Below, piece after piece: positions 48,949-64,000 of a stretch of DNA of 64,000 nt. The position numbers and the translations under genes were made by a program. The stretch's first letter is position 1. The number at the start of each line of letters is the position of its first letter. Under the pieces are notes generated by a model. It saw only the letters and a list, made by a program, of their open reading frames with translations. It was not told the origin of the DNA and made no database searches. The stretch is from Centrapalus pauciflorus (Eukaryota > Streptophyta > Magnoliopsida > Asterales > Asteraceae): assembly GCA_020465985.1 (NCBI GenBank), contig JAANYP010002985.1:138494-202493 (forward strand), written 5' to 3'.

Positions 48949-50582
48949 TCATATCTCACCTAACGGGGGAACGACTTCAGACTCTACATTTTCTTCCTCA
49001 TGAAAACTGTCTTCGGAGTTAGAATTTGTAGTCTGATTTTCGTTTGTAGGCAACTCAGAATCATTCTCTGCTGGAGATCTCTCTTCTGTCGTTGTAGGCT
49101 CGGAAGTTGATGGAAAAGTCGTCCTCGGAAAACTTTGATCGTCGTCATTTAGATTTAATGACGATAAGTCCTGTTCGATTGTACCTGCATTTCCATCTAA
49201 AGGAATGTTAAATGATTCAAACAGTTTGTCATAATCAAAAATCCATTCCGGACCAGTTTGGGGTTCATGTGTATAACTTATTACATCAATGTTATACACA
49301 ATTTCTACCGTACCATTTGATTTGTTATAAACACTTTTATTTGGTGAGTTCGGCACATAACCTAGAAAATAACCTTCGTCAGCCTTTTCACCAAACTTAG
49401 TTTGATGTTATGTTTTCATTAACGTACATGGTACCCTAAATGGTTCGAAGCCAGTTAAAATTGGTGGCCTTTTATTCAAAACTTCATAACAGGTTTTGTT
49501 CAGTGATTTGACAGTAAGGACCCGATTTAAAACATGACACGCGGTATTCACTGCCTCCCCCCAAAACATGGTAGGTAGCTTTGAATCCGAGAGCATGGTC
49601 CTTGCTGCCTCAATCAAAGTCCTGTTTTTCCGTTCGGCCACCCCATTTTGCTGTGGCTCATAAGGTGCACTAAATTGAAGCACTATGCCTTTTGATAGGC
49701 AATATACACCAATTACAGTGTTTTTGAATTCCTCACTCCTGATACGTTTTACCCGCGTCCCATAGGAGTTTTCGACTTGGTCTAAGAACCTGATTAGCTT
49801 GGCAGCTGTCTCGTCCTTCGTCCCTAAAAAGAAAACCCATGAAAATCGTGAGTAATCATCAGTGATAACTAAACAATACCAACTACCACCTATACTCCTT
49901 TTGTTGATTGGTCCGAACAGGTCTATATGCAACAAATCGAAAGTGGCAGATATTGAGTTCTGAGTCTTGGACTTGTGTGACTTCTTGTGTTGTTTGCCTT
50001 TCTTGCACGATACACACTTGTCTTCAAACTGAAAACTCTTCATTGGAACACCTTGCACCAGTCCATTCTTAGTAATGTAGTTCATTTTTCTTAGGTGCAA
50101 GTATGCCATGCGTCTGTGCCATAAAACGGATTCGGTCTCTGAAGCTTTTGATATAGACATATTGGTCCCATCGAAGATTCCGGTTTGTTCATGTCTACCA
50201 TGTATAAGTCATTTTTCCTTGGGGCCCTCATCAATATCCACTCTTCAGGTACTTTAAATCTCAGTTTCAGCACTAACGCCTCAGCGTCGGTGAAAACCAC
50301 TGAGTTTTTCTTATCACAGATTTGAGATACACTAATGAGATTGTGAACAAGTTTATCAACGTGATAAAATTGATCAAGTTTGATAGTCCCATTAATAACC
50401 ACTCCAATACCGGTGATATTGCCTCCTTTATTACCAGCGAATGATACAAATCCCCTATTCCCTCCCTTGAAGTCTGTAGGTAGACTTCTTTCCCCAGTCA
50501 TGTGCCTAGAGCAACCACTGTCGACGAACCATTTGTTGTTTAGACCTATAGTTATCTCCTGCACATGAAATAAAATAGGTTA
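48949..50582 (-). pseudogene. Sirevirus B protease and integrase
   Basis: Protease: KWFVDSGCSRHMTG (retropepsin D-S-G), about 50091-50564. GAG-pre-integrase: VLWHRRMAYLHLRKM. Integrase: zinc-binding CVSCKKGKQHKKSH, core DLLHIDLFGPI, VITDDYSRFSWVF, EPQQNGVAERKNRTL, then FGEKADEGYFLGY and the acidic linker to about 48949. A 1-nt frameshift near 50155-50175 separates the protease frame from the integrase frame. TAA at 49408 cuts the integrase C-terminal region. Another stop, TAA at 50580, lies between gag and protease in the gag frame. Confidence 0.88.
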
Positions 50583-53378
50583 GTTATCAAGGGGTACCCA
50601 AGCCATGACTGACTTAGTAATACCATTCTCATCCACATACTTGAACTCTTTCAAATACCCATCTCTCCTTTCAGGTGACTTGGGTGTTCGATTTAGAGCC
50701 TGTTGTGGTGCAGAGTGATTTAAATTCACTCTCGGCCTTTGTGTAGGCATTTGCTGTGGAGCCCTTGAATAATTTCGATTATAAGGCATTTCCGAGTGAT
50801 ATCCCGGGGCTCTACCTGGTGTCTGATGTCTTACAGGAGTGTGTGACCTAACCGGAGTGTAAGCTCTTCTAGGTATAGTATTCTTATAAGTTTGTTGTGG
50901 TCCTGACCTAGATTGATTAGGGACTCTATTTGGTGAATTAGTCCTAACCACTTCATTCGGTCTACCTGACACAGGTGTTTGTTTCACAGCAGTCTTAGGT
51001 GTGGCTTGCACAATTTTTTCGGTGATTTGAGAACCACTTGTGCTTGCTACCCTTGGAAAAGGTTTATGTTGTTCCAACTTTCCATTTCTAGGTGTAGAAA
51101 TTATCTTCCTATGTGGACAACTAGAAGCAACATGTCCCTTTTCATGACATCTAAAACAAGACATTTTGTCAATAGACTTCTTATGCGTGCCCTTTGACTT
51201 AGGTGTCTCACAAGTGTCTTGTTCTTTCGTCTCAACTATAGTGACTGTTTCATCTTTTTGATTATTAAAGTCAGGTTTGGCTTCTCCTATAAGCTTATCA
51301 CTAGAGGATGACACAAATTTGACCTTCTTAATCTTAGCATTGTTATTTATCACCTTAGTTTCTTTCTCCTTAACAGATTCAGACACAGGTTCCGATGCTA
51401 CCTCTGATTCAACTGGTTTATCAGTTTTATCCTGAGGCTGAGGTACATAGTTATCATTGAAAGGTGGAGGAGTCTCATTATACCACAAACCAACAGGTTT
51501 CTTAGACTGACGCTATGCATCTAAGATCTTCCCTAGGTTCAATGAAGAGTTCCTAAACTTTTCCAGTTTACTATTCACCTCTGCAACCTTAACCTTAGCT
51601 TCTGCTAGCTCTACCTCTTTAGTCTTAAGCTCTTTGGTCAACGCCTCAACATGTTCATACATTAGTTCTATTCTAACACACTGCTCACTCAGCTTGTCTT
51701 TAAGAACTATTACATCTTGTGCATCTGCCTTAAGCTTATTCCTAAGGTCTTCTTTTATATCTAAGAGGCTAGCATTGTCTGATTTTAAGGATTTATTTTG
51801 AGCAGTTAGATTTGTATGATTTTCAAGCACTAAATTTAATCTATCATTAGTAGTAGCACAGAAAGCACATAAATCACAGAATGTAGAGGAGTTCAGAATT
51901 ACCTTTGCGTGAGCCGAATCCACGTTTGCCATTTGTGTAGCAAACTCTAGAATTGTCTGATCTTCTGACTTCTCTACTAGCACTGGACTGATATCATTTT
52001 GGTTGCTGTCCTCTGCATCTTCCTCTGCTCTGACACTTCTAGTTTCTGTTACTTCAGCCATGAAGGCTCTAGCGTTAGACTCTGGATGTGTACTCCAGTC
52101 ATATGTTCCATCGAGCTGTCTGTCAGATGTGACATTGGTTAACAGACCAGCTATGTTTGCCTGATTACTCGAACTACCCGGCTGATATCTCCCTTGAGAC
52201 TGATTCTGGTACTGGTTTCGGTAGTTCTCAACTTTAGGTCTTTGACATTCTCTAGCAAAATGTCCTAAACCTTGGCAGTTGTAGCATTTAACCTTGGATT
52301 TATCAAACCCAATTTTATTGTTGCTGACATTGAGATTTCTGCCCGTCCTCTTGATGAATCTCTTGAATCGCTGTGTCACCATGGCCAGTTGCCATTGCAG
52401 ATCCATCTCTTTTAAATCATCAGGGTCCACCTGATCAAAATCCTCATCCCATAGCGCAGGATCGTTGATTTTCCCTTGAACGCAATTGCCATAAGCGGCC
52501 ACAAATGAAGCCAGAAGATTTAGATGGTCTTCAGCTGATTTTGCGCTCATCGGCATCTTTGAGTATCCTTGAGATGTAGAAACAGACTGAGTTGGCTTTT
52601 CTTCCGGTCTGGAGTACCATAAGAAAGCCCGGCTCCCTGAGTCATCTCCTTCAACCGGAGTCGATGTTTCACCTGTAAAGAATGTTGTAGCCGTCTTTAA
52701 TTCACTTGCGACTGAAGGTTTGGATTTCCCAAAATACATATCCGGATCCTGTACTTGGTCATAATCCCGTTCCTTTTTCAGCAATTCAAAGTTATAGGCC
52801 CTCAGCGTTCCTATGACTTTATCTAGAGTCAAAGTATCAAACTTCTCTTCATCATGCTTTATCGGCGCCACATACATCTCCCATTTGGCTGGTAAAGCAT
52901 CTGGAATTTTTCCAATCTTCTCTGACTCACGAAATTCGACATCGTGGTTGTCTAACTCAGTCAACAGATGATAGAACCTAGTAATGGTCTCATCCAGCTT
53001 TTTGTTTTTCAAAGCTTTGAAAATAGCGAACTGCTGCTTGAGCATTTCCATTCTACCCTTCCTAACCCTCGGATTACCTTCACACCTTTTCTCCAAAGCA
53101 TCCCACAACTCTTTTGTTGTTTTTTCATTGCGAAATGTGTGCAGGATTTCCTGAGGTAAAGCCATTCTAATGATCAAGAAAGCTCGGTTCTCGGCCTCAT
53201 ATAACTTCTTATCATTATCCTTCATCATTTGATATGACAAGACTCGTTGACGACCTTCAACCTCTGTTGTAGGTGGAATGTATCCCTCGTCGATACAAAT
53301 CCACATTCTCATATCATTGAATCTGGCGAAGTCGGTGAACCTATCCTTCCACCAATAATAATCTTCTAGTTTCATCAA
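50580..53378 (-). pseudogene. Sirevirus B gag
   Basis: Two open stretches in one frame (51513-53378 and 50580-51488), separated by a single TAG at 51513. N-terminal gag motifs are YYWWKDRFTDFARF, ELWDALEKRCEG, and a long alpha-rich core. A CCHC zinc knuckle CYNCQGLGHFAREC lies at about residue 362. A coiled-coil-like stretch rich in K, E and L precedes the TAG. A second knuckle-like CFRCHEKGHVASSC and a basic Pro/Arg-rich tail (RRAYTPVRSHTPVR) follow. The two knuckles and long C-terminal extension fit Sirevirus gag. Gag would form virus-like particles and bind element RNA. Confidence 0.88.
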
Positions 53379-53449
53379 CTTAGGTGGAGAATTTGCCTTT
53401 CCGACTCATGGTCCATCTCAATAAACCTTTGTAAACTTGTCATTGTTTC

Positions 53450-54000
53450 GTAAAAGTTTGAATTTAAAACTTAATTAATTTAATTCAAAATTAATTTAAA
53501 TTAACACTTTCGAACTTGAGGAAGTTAGAATTTAATTAATTTTAAACTTATTTGGAATTAAATTCGAAATTAAGTTTGAACTTCAACTAAATTCAAAATA
53601 TTTGACAAAATCGAAGGTATGACCAAATTCGAATTTTCCCAAAATTCAAAAATGAGAAAATTCGAATTAAACAAACTCGAATCAAACCCTAAAGAACTTC
53701 GAAAGGAGCATATTTATTGACAAACTCTAATTTTGAGTAAACCCTAATACCCCCTTGATGTTCGAGCGCCGCAAGTTCGAAAAACGGCTAACAATTCGAT
53801 TTTTTTCAAGTTTTCAGTTTAAACCAATATTTTTAAGAGTAAAAATATTGATTTCGACCAAAAAATTGAACTAATGCAAACTATTTTCCGTTATGTTGCT
53901 TGTATAGCTCGAAAATCTATCCAAAAACGTGATTTGACCGTCCAAAAACGTCAAGAAACCACATATGTTACTTGTGAACACGAAGAAAACCACGAACACC
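53450..54000 (-). repeat. Leader of Sirevirus B with TTCGAA array
   Basis: About 14 TTCGAA, ATTCGAA or AACTTCGAA-type words between PBS and gag. No coding frame. Confidence 0.75.
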
Positions 54001-54006
54001 CTAATG

Positions 54007-54018
54007 GCTCTGATACCA
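54007..54018 (-). other. Primer-binding site of Sirevirus B
   Basis: Minus-strand TGGTATCAGAGC, two bases after the 5' LTR, complementary to initiator Met tRNA. Confidence 0.93.
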
Positions 54019-54020
54019 CT

Positions 54021-54604
54021 TGTAAGGTTTGCTCTCTACGGTTCCTATCTTGACGCGACACCTTCCAACGAGTGCGGAATCCTCGTTAGCGGCTTGACGG
54101 ATAGACCACGCACACCGAAACACGGAGACTAGCACAGTGACAGACGAACAACGGATCGTCCTAACACGATGATTCTCTCCACACGAAACTCTCTGATTGC
54201 TAGCAAGTTCGAGATCGCCTTTTGCTAAACACCCTGACAAATTCTGCAAAAGTCTCATGATTGGTCGAATTAACCCTTAATTATAACACCCTGTTTGACT
54301 TTGTCTAGGACAAGTTCGAACTTGGCCCAAGGCCTATTCGAACTTGTCCTCTAACAAATTCGAACCTTTGCCTTCAAACTTATGTTTGAACTTATCTTTG
54401 AACTTATGTTTGACTTATCTTTGAACTTTATGTTTGAACTTATTGTAATACATTACTCTAAGTTCAAACATACAAACAATCAATATCAAACACATATAGT
54501 CAAACATATATCAAACACTTGTTAATATTCAATAGCAAGTAAATTGACTTACACAAAATGCTATCTATACTTAGACTGCTATCGTCACACACGATGTACT
54601 AACA
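54021..54604 (-). repeat. 5' LTR of Sirevirus B
   Basis: 584 bp, the partner of 41536-42108. An 11-bp extra repeat (TTTGACTTATC) near 54410 explains the length difference. Confidence 0.93.
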
Positions 54605-55735
<1,131 letters not shown>

Positions 55736-55799
55736 GATAAATTATTTACAGACTCATGAACGTGAAAGGAATGTACCTCATGTGCCTCTGAATATGACG

Positions 55800-56230
55800 T
55801 GGAGCACTCGGATGGAAATATAACTCGGATGATTATAAGCGGTGAACAGTAAATTGGATGAACAGTAACTCGGATGAGTGAATTTCGGATGGATGGAAAT
55901 TTCGGATGAGAAAGTCTGATGGATGAAACTTGGATGGACCGAGTTTCGGATGAAGACCAGTATCTCGGATGGTTAACTTAAAAAATCAGAGCAACTCTGA
56001 TGATCCGAATTCAGTTGATTATCCGAATTTCGGATGATCCGAGTTGGATTTGAAAGTGTGTAAAAATAAGGAACAATTAATTTTAAGCACCCGAAAATGT
56101 TTTAACAATATTTCGGATGAAACGAATTTCGGATGGGATCCGAGATTTGGTCCGAAATATGTTAAAATTAGATACGAAATGATCCGTGATATGATCCGAG
56201 GTTTGGTCCGAGATGGTCTGAATTTTAAAC
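55800..56230 (-). repeat. CGGATG / TTTCGG array in the leader of Sirevirus A
   Basis: About ten copies of CGGATG, several as TTTCGGATGG, plus CCGAATTTCGG and CCGAGTT forms, upstream of gag. Same word family as the pol-env array of the same element at 32415-32906. Confidence 0.8.
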
Positions 56231-56603
56231 TTGATTAAATTCCAGATTTTCAGATTCAACAAAAGTGCAGTTTAAGCATTGTGAATAATTCCTAAATGTT
56301 TGGTGTGATTTTTAGCACAAGTTTTGTTAAGAACAAATGACCAAAACACCTAAAAATCTGGGATTTTTGAACCAAAAACCGAGAATAACACCCAAATATT
56401 CGATTACCAATTTCAGCAAATAAACAATTAAAACAGGTAAACATTGAACTAGATACGCTCAAAATCAGTAAAAGATTAATTATAGATGATTATAGAATAA
56501 AGAAACAACAAAAACAGAACATTTAGTGAGGATTTATGATCAAACCGTGAGAATGGATGAAGAACATGAAGAACACAAATCTGAATCAGTTGAAATCCCT
56601 TCA

Positions 56604-59213
<2,610 letters not shown>

Positions 59214-60400
59214 ATGTCAGGATCAGGTGACATTCCCAACAACATGACTCCCCAGCAAATGTTTGAAATGGTACAACAACTATTAGCCCAACACTCTGAA
59301 CAACAAAACAAGAATATGCAAGAACAGCTTCAGGCTAGAGATGAGGCTGAAGCAAAAAGACGTGCTGATAAAAAGAATAAGAGAAAAGATAAACAATTTC
59401 AAAATGATGAGTCTGATTCTGATAACTCAAATCCTAATGCCCAAATTGAACAGCCGAAAGGGTGTAAGTTTAAAGATTTTAAAGCGAGCGGTGCCCTGAA
59501 TTTTGAGGGTACAGTCAACCCAATCCAGGCGATGGATTAGATAAGCCACACTGAAGAAATCTTCAGAATTTCTGACTGCTTAGAATCCAAGAAAGTGAGT
59601 TATGCTTCTGCTTTATTCGTTGGCGCTGCCCGTGCTTGGTGGAAGACTCAGAGGAGCATTTATGGAGAGGAGGTCATCCAGACTTTAGAATGGGATCAAT
59701 TCCTTGACATGTTTAACGCGAAGTATTGTCATGTTGATCAACAAGACAAAATGGAGGTCCAACTGATGCAACTAACTCAAGGAACCTAGACTGTTGATGA
59801 GTATGAGCACGAATTCTCGCGGCTCTGTGGTTATTCATCATATCAAGTAGCCACCGAGGAAAGAAATATGAATAGATTTCGCGTAGGTCTTAACCTGAGA
59901 TACAGACACCCGATGAGTGCAATGAAGTATAAGAGTTACTTAGAAATGGTTGAGGCTGCAAGACAGATTGAGAGGGGATATTTAGAGAATGGCGATCAAC
60001 TCTATGCTCCATCAACGAACCCGACATGTCCTTCTCCCCCAAAGAAACAGAGATTCGGCAGATTCTTTAAGCCCAACAAATCTCAATCCTAGCAACCCCA
60101 GCAGTCTCAACAATACAGCTCGCCTCAGAAAGCTCAAGCTTATTCTCTAACGAATGAACCACGATTCTGCAAGAGATGCAGAAAATCGCATATGGATTTG
60201 TGTAGTCCAGACGACATCACTTGCTATGTGTGTAGCAAGATCGGCCATAGCAGCGAAGAATGTCCCCAACGGGGTCTTGGATGTGCTAAATGCGGAAAGC
60301 GCGGATATTTCATGCATCAGTGTCAGAGTGGACGCCGAGGTCAATCACAGTCATCAGCTGGAGGTTCTATGATGAAAAGCTCAGCTGCAACTCCAATTGC
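59214..60400 (+). pseudogene. gag of element D
   Basis: Begins MSGSGDIPNNMTPQQMFEMVQQ at 59214, a natural gag start. Motifs: FKASGALNFEG, ASALFVGAARAWWKTQ (the WW of chromovirus gag), TVDEYEHEFSRL, then zinc-binding sequence FCKRCRKSHMDLC, CYVCSKIGHSSEEC and CAKCGKRGYFMHQC (the last has Y where H is... shifted, so weaker). One frame throughout, with TAG stops at 59538, 59787 and 60090, each compatible with a single transition from TGG or CAG. Non-functional. Confidence 0.85.
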
Positions 60401-62330
60401 AAGGACCCACGCATTTCAGATAACAGCGGAGGAAGCGAAAGAAACCCCTGATGTGGTTACCGGTACGTTCTTGCTAAATTCGATACCTGCTCAAAGATTG
60501 TTTAAGTTTCCTTCAAAGCTTCTTGTTATACTCGATATATAGACGGCCAGTAACAATTACGTTAGGGCTGATTCTGTTTACCGAAATTTCACATTACTCG
60601 TCGATAACATAGTGTTCAACCTCGATCTTATCCCAATTGCGTTAAAAGAGTTCGACGTTATTATCGGCATGGACTGGTTAACGAATAATGAAGCTACGAT
60701 CGTCTGCAACCGCCGAATCATCAGAATCAAGACTTCAGACGACCGAGTGTTGGAAATTAAAGGAGACAAACGTAAAGGTGCTCACTGCTTCATTTCTGTT
60801 GAAAAAGCTCATAAATATCTGTCTAAGGGTCATGAATCCTATTTGTGTTTTGTCTCGTCTGAATCCGTTTCTGAAGCCAACAAGAAATCTATTTCTAATA
60901 TCCCAATTTTTAGTGAGTTCCCAGATGTATTTGCTGATGATATTTCTGGAGTGCCACCGGAACGTCAAGTTGAGTTCGGAATTGACTTAGTTCCTGGTAC
61001 GGCTCCAATTGCCAAAGCTCCCTACAGACTTGCGCCTGCAGCGATGCAGGAAATGTCAAAACAAATGCAAGATCTGTTAGAAATGGGTTTTATCCGACCT
61101 AGTTCATCTCCGTGGGGTGCACCTGTCTTATTAGTTAAGAAGAAAGACGGAACTTTTCGTATGTGCATCGACTATCGTGAGTTGAACAAAGTCACCATCA
61201 AGAACAAATATCCTTTGCCCAGAATCGATGATTAATTTGACCAGCTACAAGGAGCAAGTTATTTCTCCAAAATTGATCTTCGTTCTGGGTATCATCAGTT
61301 GAAAGTAAAAGATGAGGATATTCCAAAGACAGCCTTCCGAACATGATATGGTCATTACGAATTCCTCGTAATGCCTTTCAGTTTAACTAATGCACCAGCG
61401 GCGTTCATGGATCTCATGAATCGTGTGTGCAGACCAATGTTAGATAAGTTAGTTATCGTATTCATAGACGATATTCTGATTTATTCCAAAACGGAGGATG
61501 ATCATGTTGTTCATCTGCGTCAATTGCTAGAGTTATTGAGAAAAGAAAGACTCTACGCAAAATTTTCCAAGTGCAAATTTTAGCTCAGACAGATCCAATT
61601 CCTTGGCCATGTTGTATCTAGCGAAGGTATTTCAACTAATCGGCTAAAGTCGAGGCTGTTCAGAAATGGCAAACACCTCGCAATGCCTCAAAAATTAGAA
61701 GTTTCCTTGGATTGGCCGGTTACTATCAGCGATTCATTAAAGACTTCTCGAAGATTGTTGTGCCACTCACGATGCTAACGCGAAAGAATACACCTTTTGT
61801 ATGGGTTGATAAACAACAGGAGGTATTTGAAACTTTGAAGCAGAAACTTATTCAAGCACCGATCCTAGCTTTACCAGAAGGCAATGATGATTTTGTGGTC
61901 TATAGCGATGCATCTGGTATTGGTCTAGGCTGTGTTCTCATGCAAAGGGGAAAATTCATTGCCTACGCTTCAAGGCAATTGAAAGATTACGAGAAAAGCG
62001 CACCAACTCATGATATTGACTTGGCTGCAGTTACCTTTGCACTGAAAATCTGGCGTCATTATCTTTTTGGGACTAAGTTTCAACTTATACTGACCATAAA
62101 AGCCTTAAACATCTCTTTACTCAAAAGGATCTGAATATGAAGCAGCGACGGTCCTTGGAGCTTATCAAGGACTATGATTGTGAGATCCTATATCATCCCG
62201 GCAAAGCCAACGTGGTCGCGGATGCTTTGAGTAGAAAATTATATCCTGAAAAGTGTTGCTATGCCCTTACACTTGTTGTGTTCTATTCTGATCTCATTGA
62301 AGACATCAAATATGCTTAAGTCGAAGCGAT
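60401..62330 (+). pseudogene. protease, reverse transcriptase and RNase H of element D
   Basis: Protease: the active-site area near 60530-60560 is lost (LDI then TAG), though GMDWLTNNEA remains. RT: GFIRPSSSPWGAPVLLVKKKDG, MCIDYRELN, FSKIDLRSGYHQLK, VIVFIDDILIYS (FIDD catalytic). RNase H: YSDASGIGLGCVLMQ, YASRQLKDYE, FALKIWRHYLFG. Stops at 60540, 61233, 61344 and 61581. A 1-nt deletion near 61640 and another near 62088 shift the frame. The conserved residues around the stops show that 61344 replaces Arg and 61581 replaces Trp. Confidence 0.87.
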
Positions 62331-63732
62331 AAAAGAAGAGAATCTTTGTTTAGAAAATCTCAAAGGGCAACTTCAGTTTCTGTCTGTGAATCATTTGGGA
62401 CTTCAATGTCTCAAAGGAAATTGAATCTGGATTCCTAAATATGGTTCTATCCGCAATACTCTTCTATCTGAAGCCCATCAGTCCAAGTTATCTATTCATC
62501 CTGGCAGCTCAAAGATGTACTTTGATCTGAAAGCTGATTATTGGTGGCCAGGGATGAAAAAGGACATCGGTCAATATGTTGAAAGCTGCAGAGTATGTCA
62601 AATGGTTAAGGGAGAACATCAGAAACCCTTCGGGGATATGCAACCACTACCAGTTCCTGAATGGAAGTGGGAGCATATAACCATGGACTTCGTCACTAAA
62701 TTGTCTAAAACCAAGAGACAGCACGACTCCATCTGGGTAGTCGTGGATCGATTAACAAAGTCAGCTCATATTATACCGATAAAAGAGACGTACTCCCTTG
62801 ATAGATTGGCACAAATGTACATCACTGAGGTCCTTTCTCTTCACGGTGTGCCAAAGTCTATCGTCTCTGATCGTGATAGTCGTTTCACTTCAAGAATCTG
62901 GAAAGAGCTGCAAGAAGGGATGGGTACTCGAATCTCCATGAGTACAGCTTATCACCCTAATGCAGATGGCCAAAGTGAACGCACTATCTTAACTCTGGAA
63001 GATATCCTCCGTGCTTGCGTTCTTGATTTGGGTGGTAACTGGGATGACCATTTACCTTTGGTCGAATTCTCATACTACAACAATTATCATTCAATGATCA
63101 AGATGGCTCCTTTTGAAGCTTTGTACGGACGAAAGTGCAGAACTCCCACCTGTTGGCACGAAACAGGTGAATCGCCTTTAGCGGGTCCTGCCCTTCTACA
63201 GTTGACTCATGAGAAGATTCAACTTGTTAGAAGAAATATTCTTGAAGCTCAAAGCAGGCAGAAATCACACAACGACAATCGACATCGATCGATCAGTTTT
63301 GCAGTTAACGATTGGGTGATGCTGAAAGTATCTCCAATGAAGAATGTGGTTCGATTCATAAAGAGAAGTAAGTTAGCTCCGAGATTTATTGGCCCGTTCA
63401 AGATTGTTGAAAAGATAGTAAATCAATCTTATCGTCTTGAATTGCCAACAGACTTAGCGGGAATACATCCTGTATTCCATGTTAGTCATCTACGAAAGAG
63501 CTTAGCTGATGAAAGAGAAGTGCAGATACCGCATGTTAATCTGCAAATTGATGAAAAGCTTCGCGTGGTTGAAGAGCCAGAATGTATTCTGGACTCGAAG
63601 ACCAAAAAGCTTCTCAATAAAGAGATACAGATGGTGCTCGTCCAGTGGAAACACCACAAAGGTTCGCATCAGTCTTGGGAATCAAGAGATGTCATGAAAG
63701 CAACATATCCAAGTCTGTTCGAACATAGCTAA
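62331..63732 (+). pseudogene. integrase and chromodomain-like tail of element D
   Basis: The zinc-binding start (SKLSIHPGSSK ... SCRVCQ) begins before the first Met at 62515 and has a TGA near 62427. From 62515 to 63732 it is open for 405 codons. Catalytic core TMDFVTKL, SDRDSRFTSRIW and NADGQSERT give D, D and E. GPFKIV and FHVSHLRKSL follow. The tail is IQMVLVQWKHHKGSHQSWE...YPSLFEHS, homologous to that of the element at 14612-16168. The catalytic domain looks intact although the element is dead. Confidence 0.88.
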
Positions 63733-63769
63733 CTTCGAGGACGAAGTTTTTGCGTGTTGGAGCCCATTC

Positions 63770-64000
63770 TGTAACAACCTAATCTTAACCGAACGTATAA
63801 TTTCTGATTTTGAGCTAATAATGTAATTTTATTACATTATTTGTTTTGTAATTTAATTTAAGTAATGAAATTATTTAATTAAATTATATAAATGTTATAA
63901 AGTATTTAAATGATCAAATTTAAAAGAGATGTGTTATACAAAAGTGTAGGGGGTTAAATTGCATATACAACTAAGTTAAATATATAATCTTGAATAATGG
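63770..64000 (+). repeat. 3' LTR of element D, truncated by the window end
   Basis: TGTAACAACCTAATC repeats 56604-56834 with about five differences. No strong purine tract precedes it; the preceding text is TTCGAGGACGAAGTTTTTGC. Confidence 0.9.

Larger units (their letters stand above)
41536..54604 (-). mobile_element. Sirevirus B: Ty1/copia element with envelope-like ORF
   Basis: A 13.1-kb minus-strand element with LTRs of 573 and 584 bp, PBS, PPT and a perfect 5-bp duplication GCTTT (41531-41535 and 54605-54609). Order in its own direction: 5' LTR, PBS, motif-rich leader, gag, protease, integrase, RT, RNase H, 2-kb spacer with internal promoter-like features, envelope-like ORF, PPT, 3' LTR. 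This is the Sirevirus (Maximus/SIRE) plan. LTRs differ at about 4% by eye. It has at least a dozen in-frame stops but only one clear frameshift. Confidence 0.93.

Overview
The window is a gene-poor, AT-rich stretch of a flowering-plant nuclear genome made almost entirely of transposable elements nested in each other. The plant assignment rests on Sirevirus-type Ty1/copia elements with envelope-like ORFs, Tekay-like Ty3/gypsy chromoviruses with iMet-tRNA primer sites, Helitron termini with CTAG ends, hairpin MULEs and a tRNA-derived SINE. An asterid, possibly Asteraceae, is a weak guess from the style of the SINE and the Sireviruses. I see no host protein-coding gene, rRNA, tRNA gene or CRISPR. 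Most open frames that look long are (TA)n readings or antisense shadows of retroelements.

Layout. 1-1533: 3' end of a Ty1/copia element (RT remnant, RNase H, PPT, short LTR). 2.1-2.8 kb: a CACTA-like end and a hAT-like MITE. 3.6-8.7 kb: a cluster of minus-strand Helitron-like termini including a 1256-bp-offset duplication, plus two inverted copies of a ~395-bp element lodged inside (TA)n microsatellites. 9.4 kb: SINE. 10.3-24.9 kb: a miniature LTR element (TRIM-like) split by a foldback MULE. The MULE is split by a solo chromovirus LTR (12221-22376), and that LTR is split by a young Tekay-like element on the minus strand (12854-21164). Further (TA)n-borne copies and a second foldback element follow. 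25158-26964: a complete hairpin MULE with a perfect 9-bp target duplication.

28.3-64 kb: one old minus-strand Sirevirus (A) acts as host to three others. C (35402-40483, plus strand, gag only) sits in A's protease. B (41536-54604, minus strand, 13 kb, gag-pol-env-like) sits in A's gag. D (from 56604, plus strand, chromovirus, runs off the window) sits in A's leader. C and B have perfect 5-bp target duplications (CATGT and GCTTT).

The most unusual signals are in the non-coding parts of these retroelements. Each Sirevirus carries its own dense array of a short, often palindromic motif: CCGAAWTTCGG in A, TTCGAA in B, TCGAGTTT in C. The arrays lie in the leader and, in A and B, also between pol and the envelope-like ORF. 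A similar CGGAT-rich array lies in gypsy element D. In A and B the array in front of the envelope-like ORF falls inside a predicted intron, downstream of a TATA box and a 5' exon. This suggests an internal promoter plus splicing for the envelope-like ORF. A and C share a tandem array of ~45-bp hairpin units between gag and pol. Three chromovirus LTRs each contain a plausible 5'-UTR intron. Coding decay in B and D is mostly in-frame stops compatible with C-to-T or G-to-A change, with few frameshifts.
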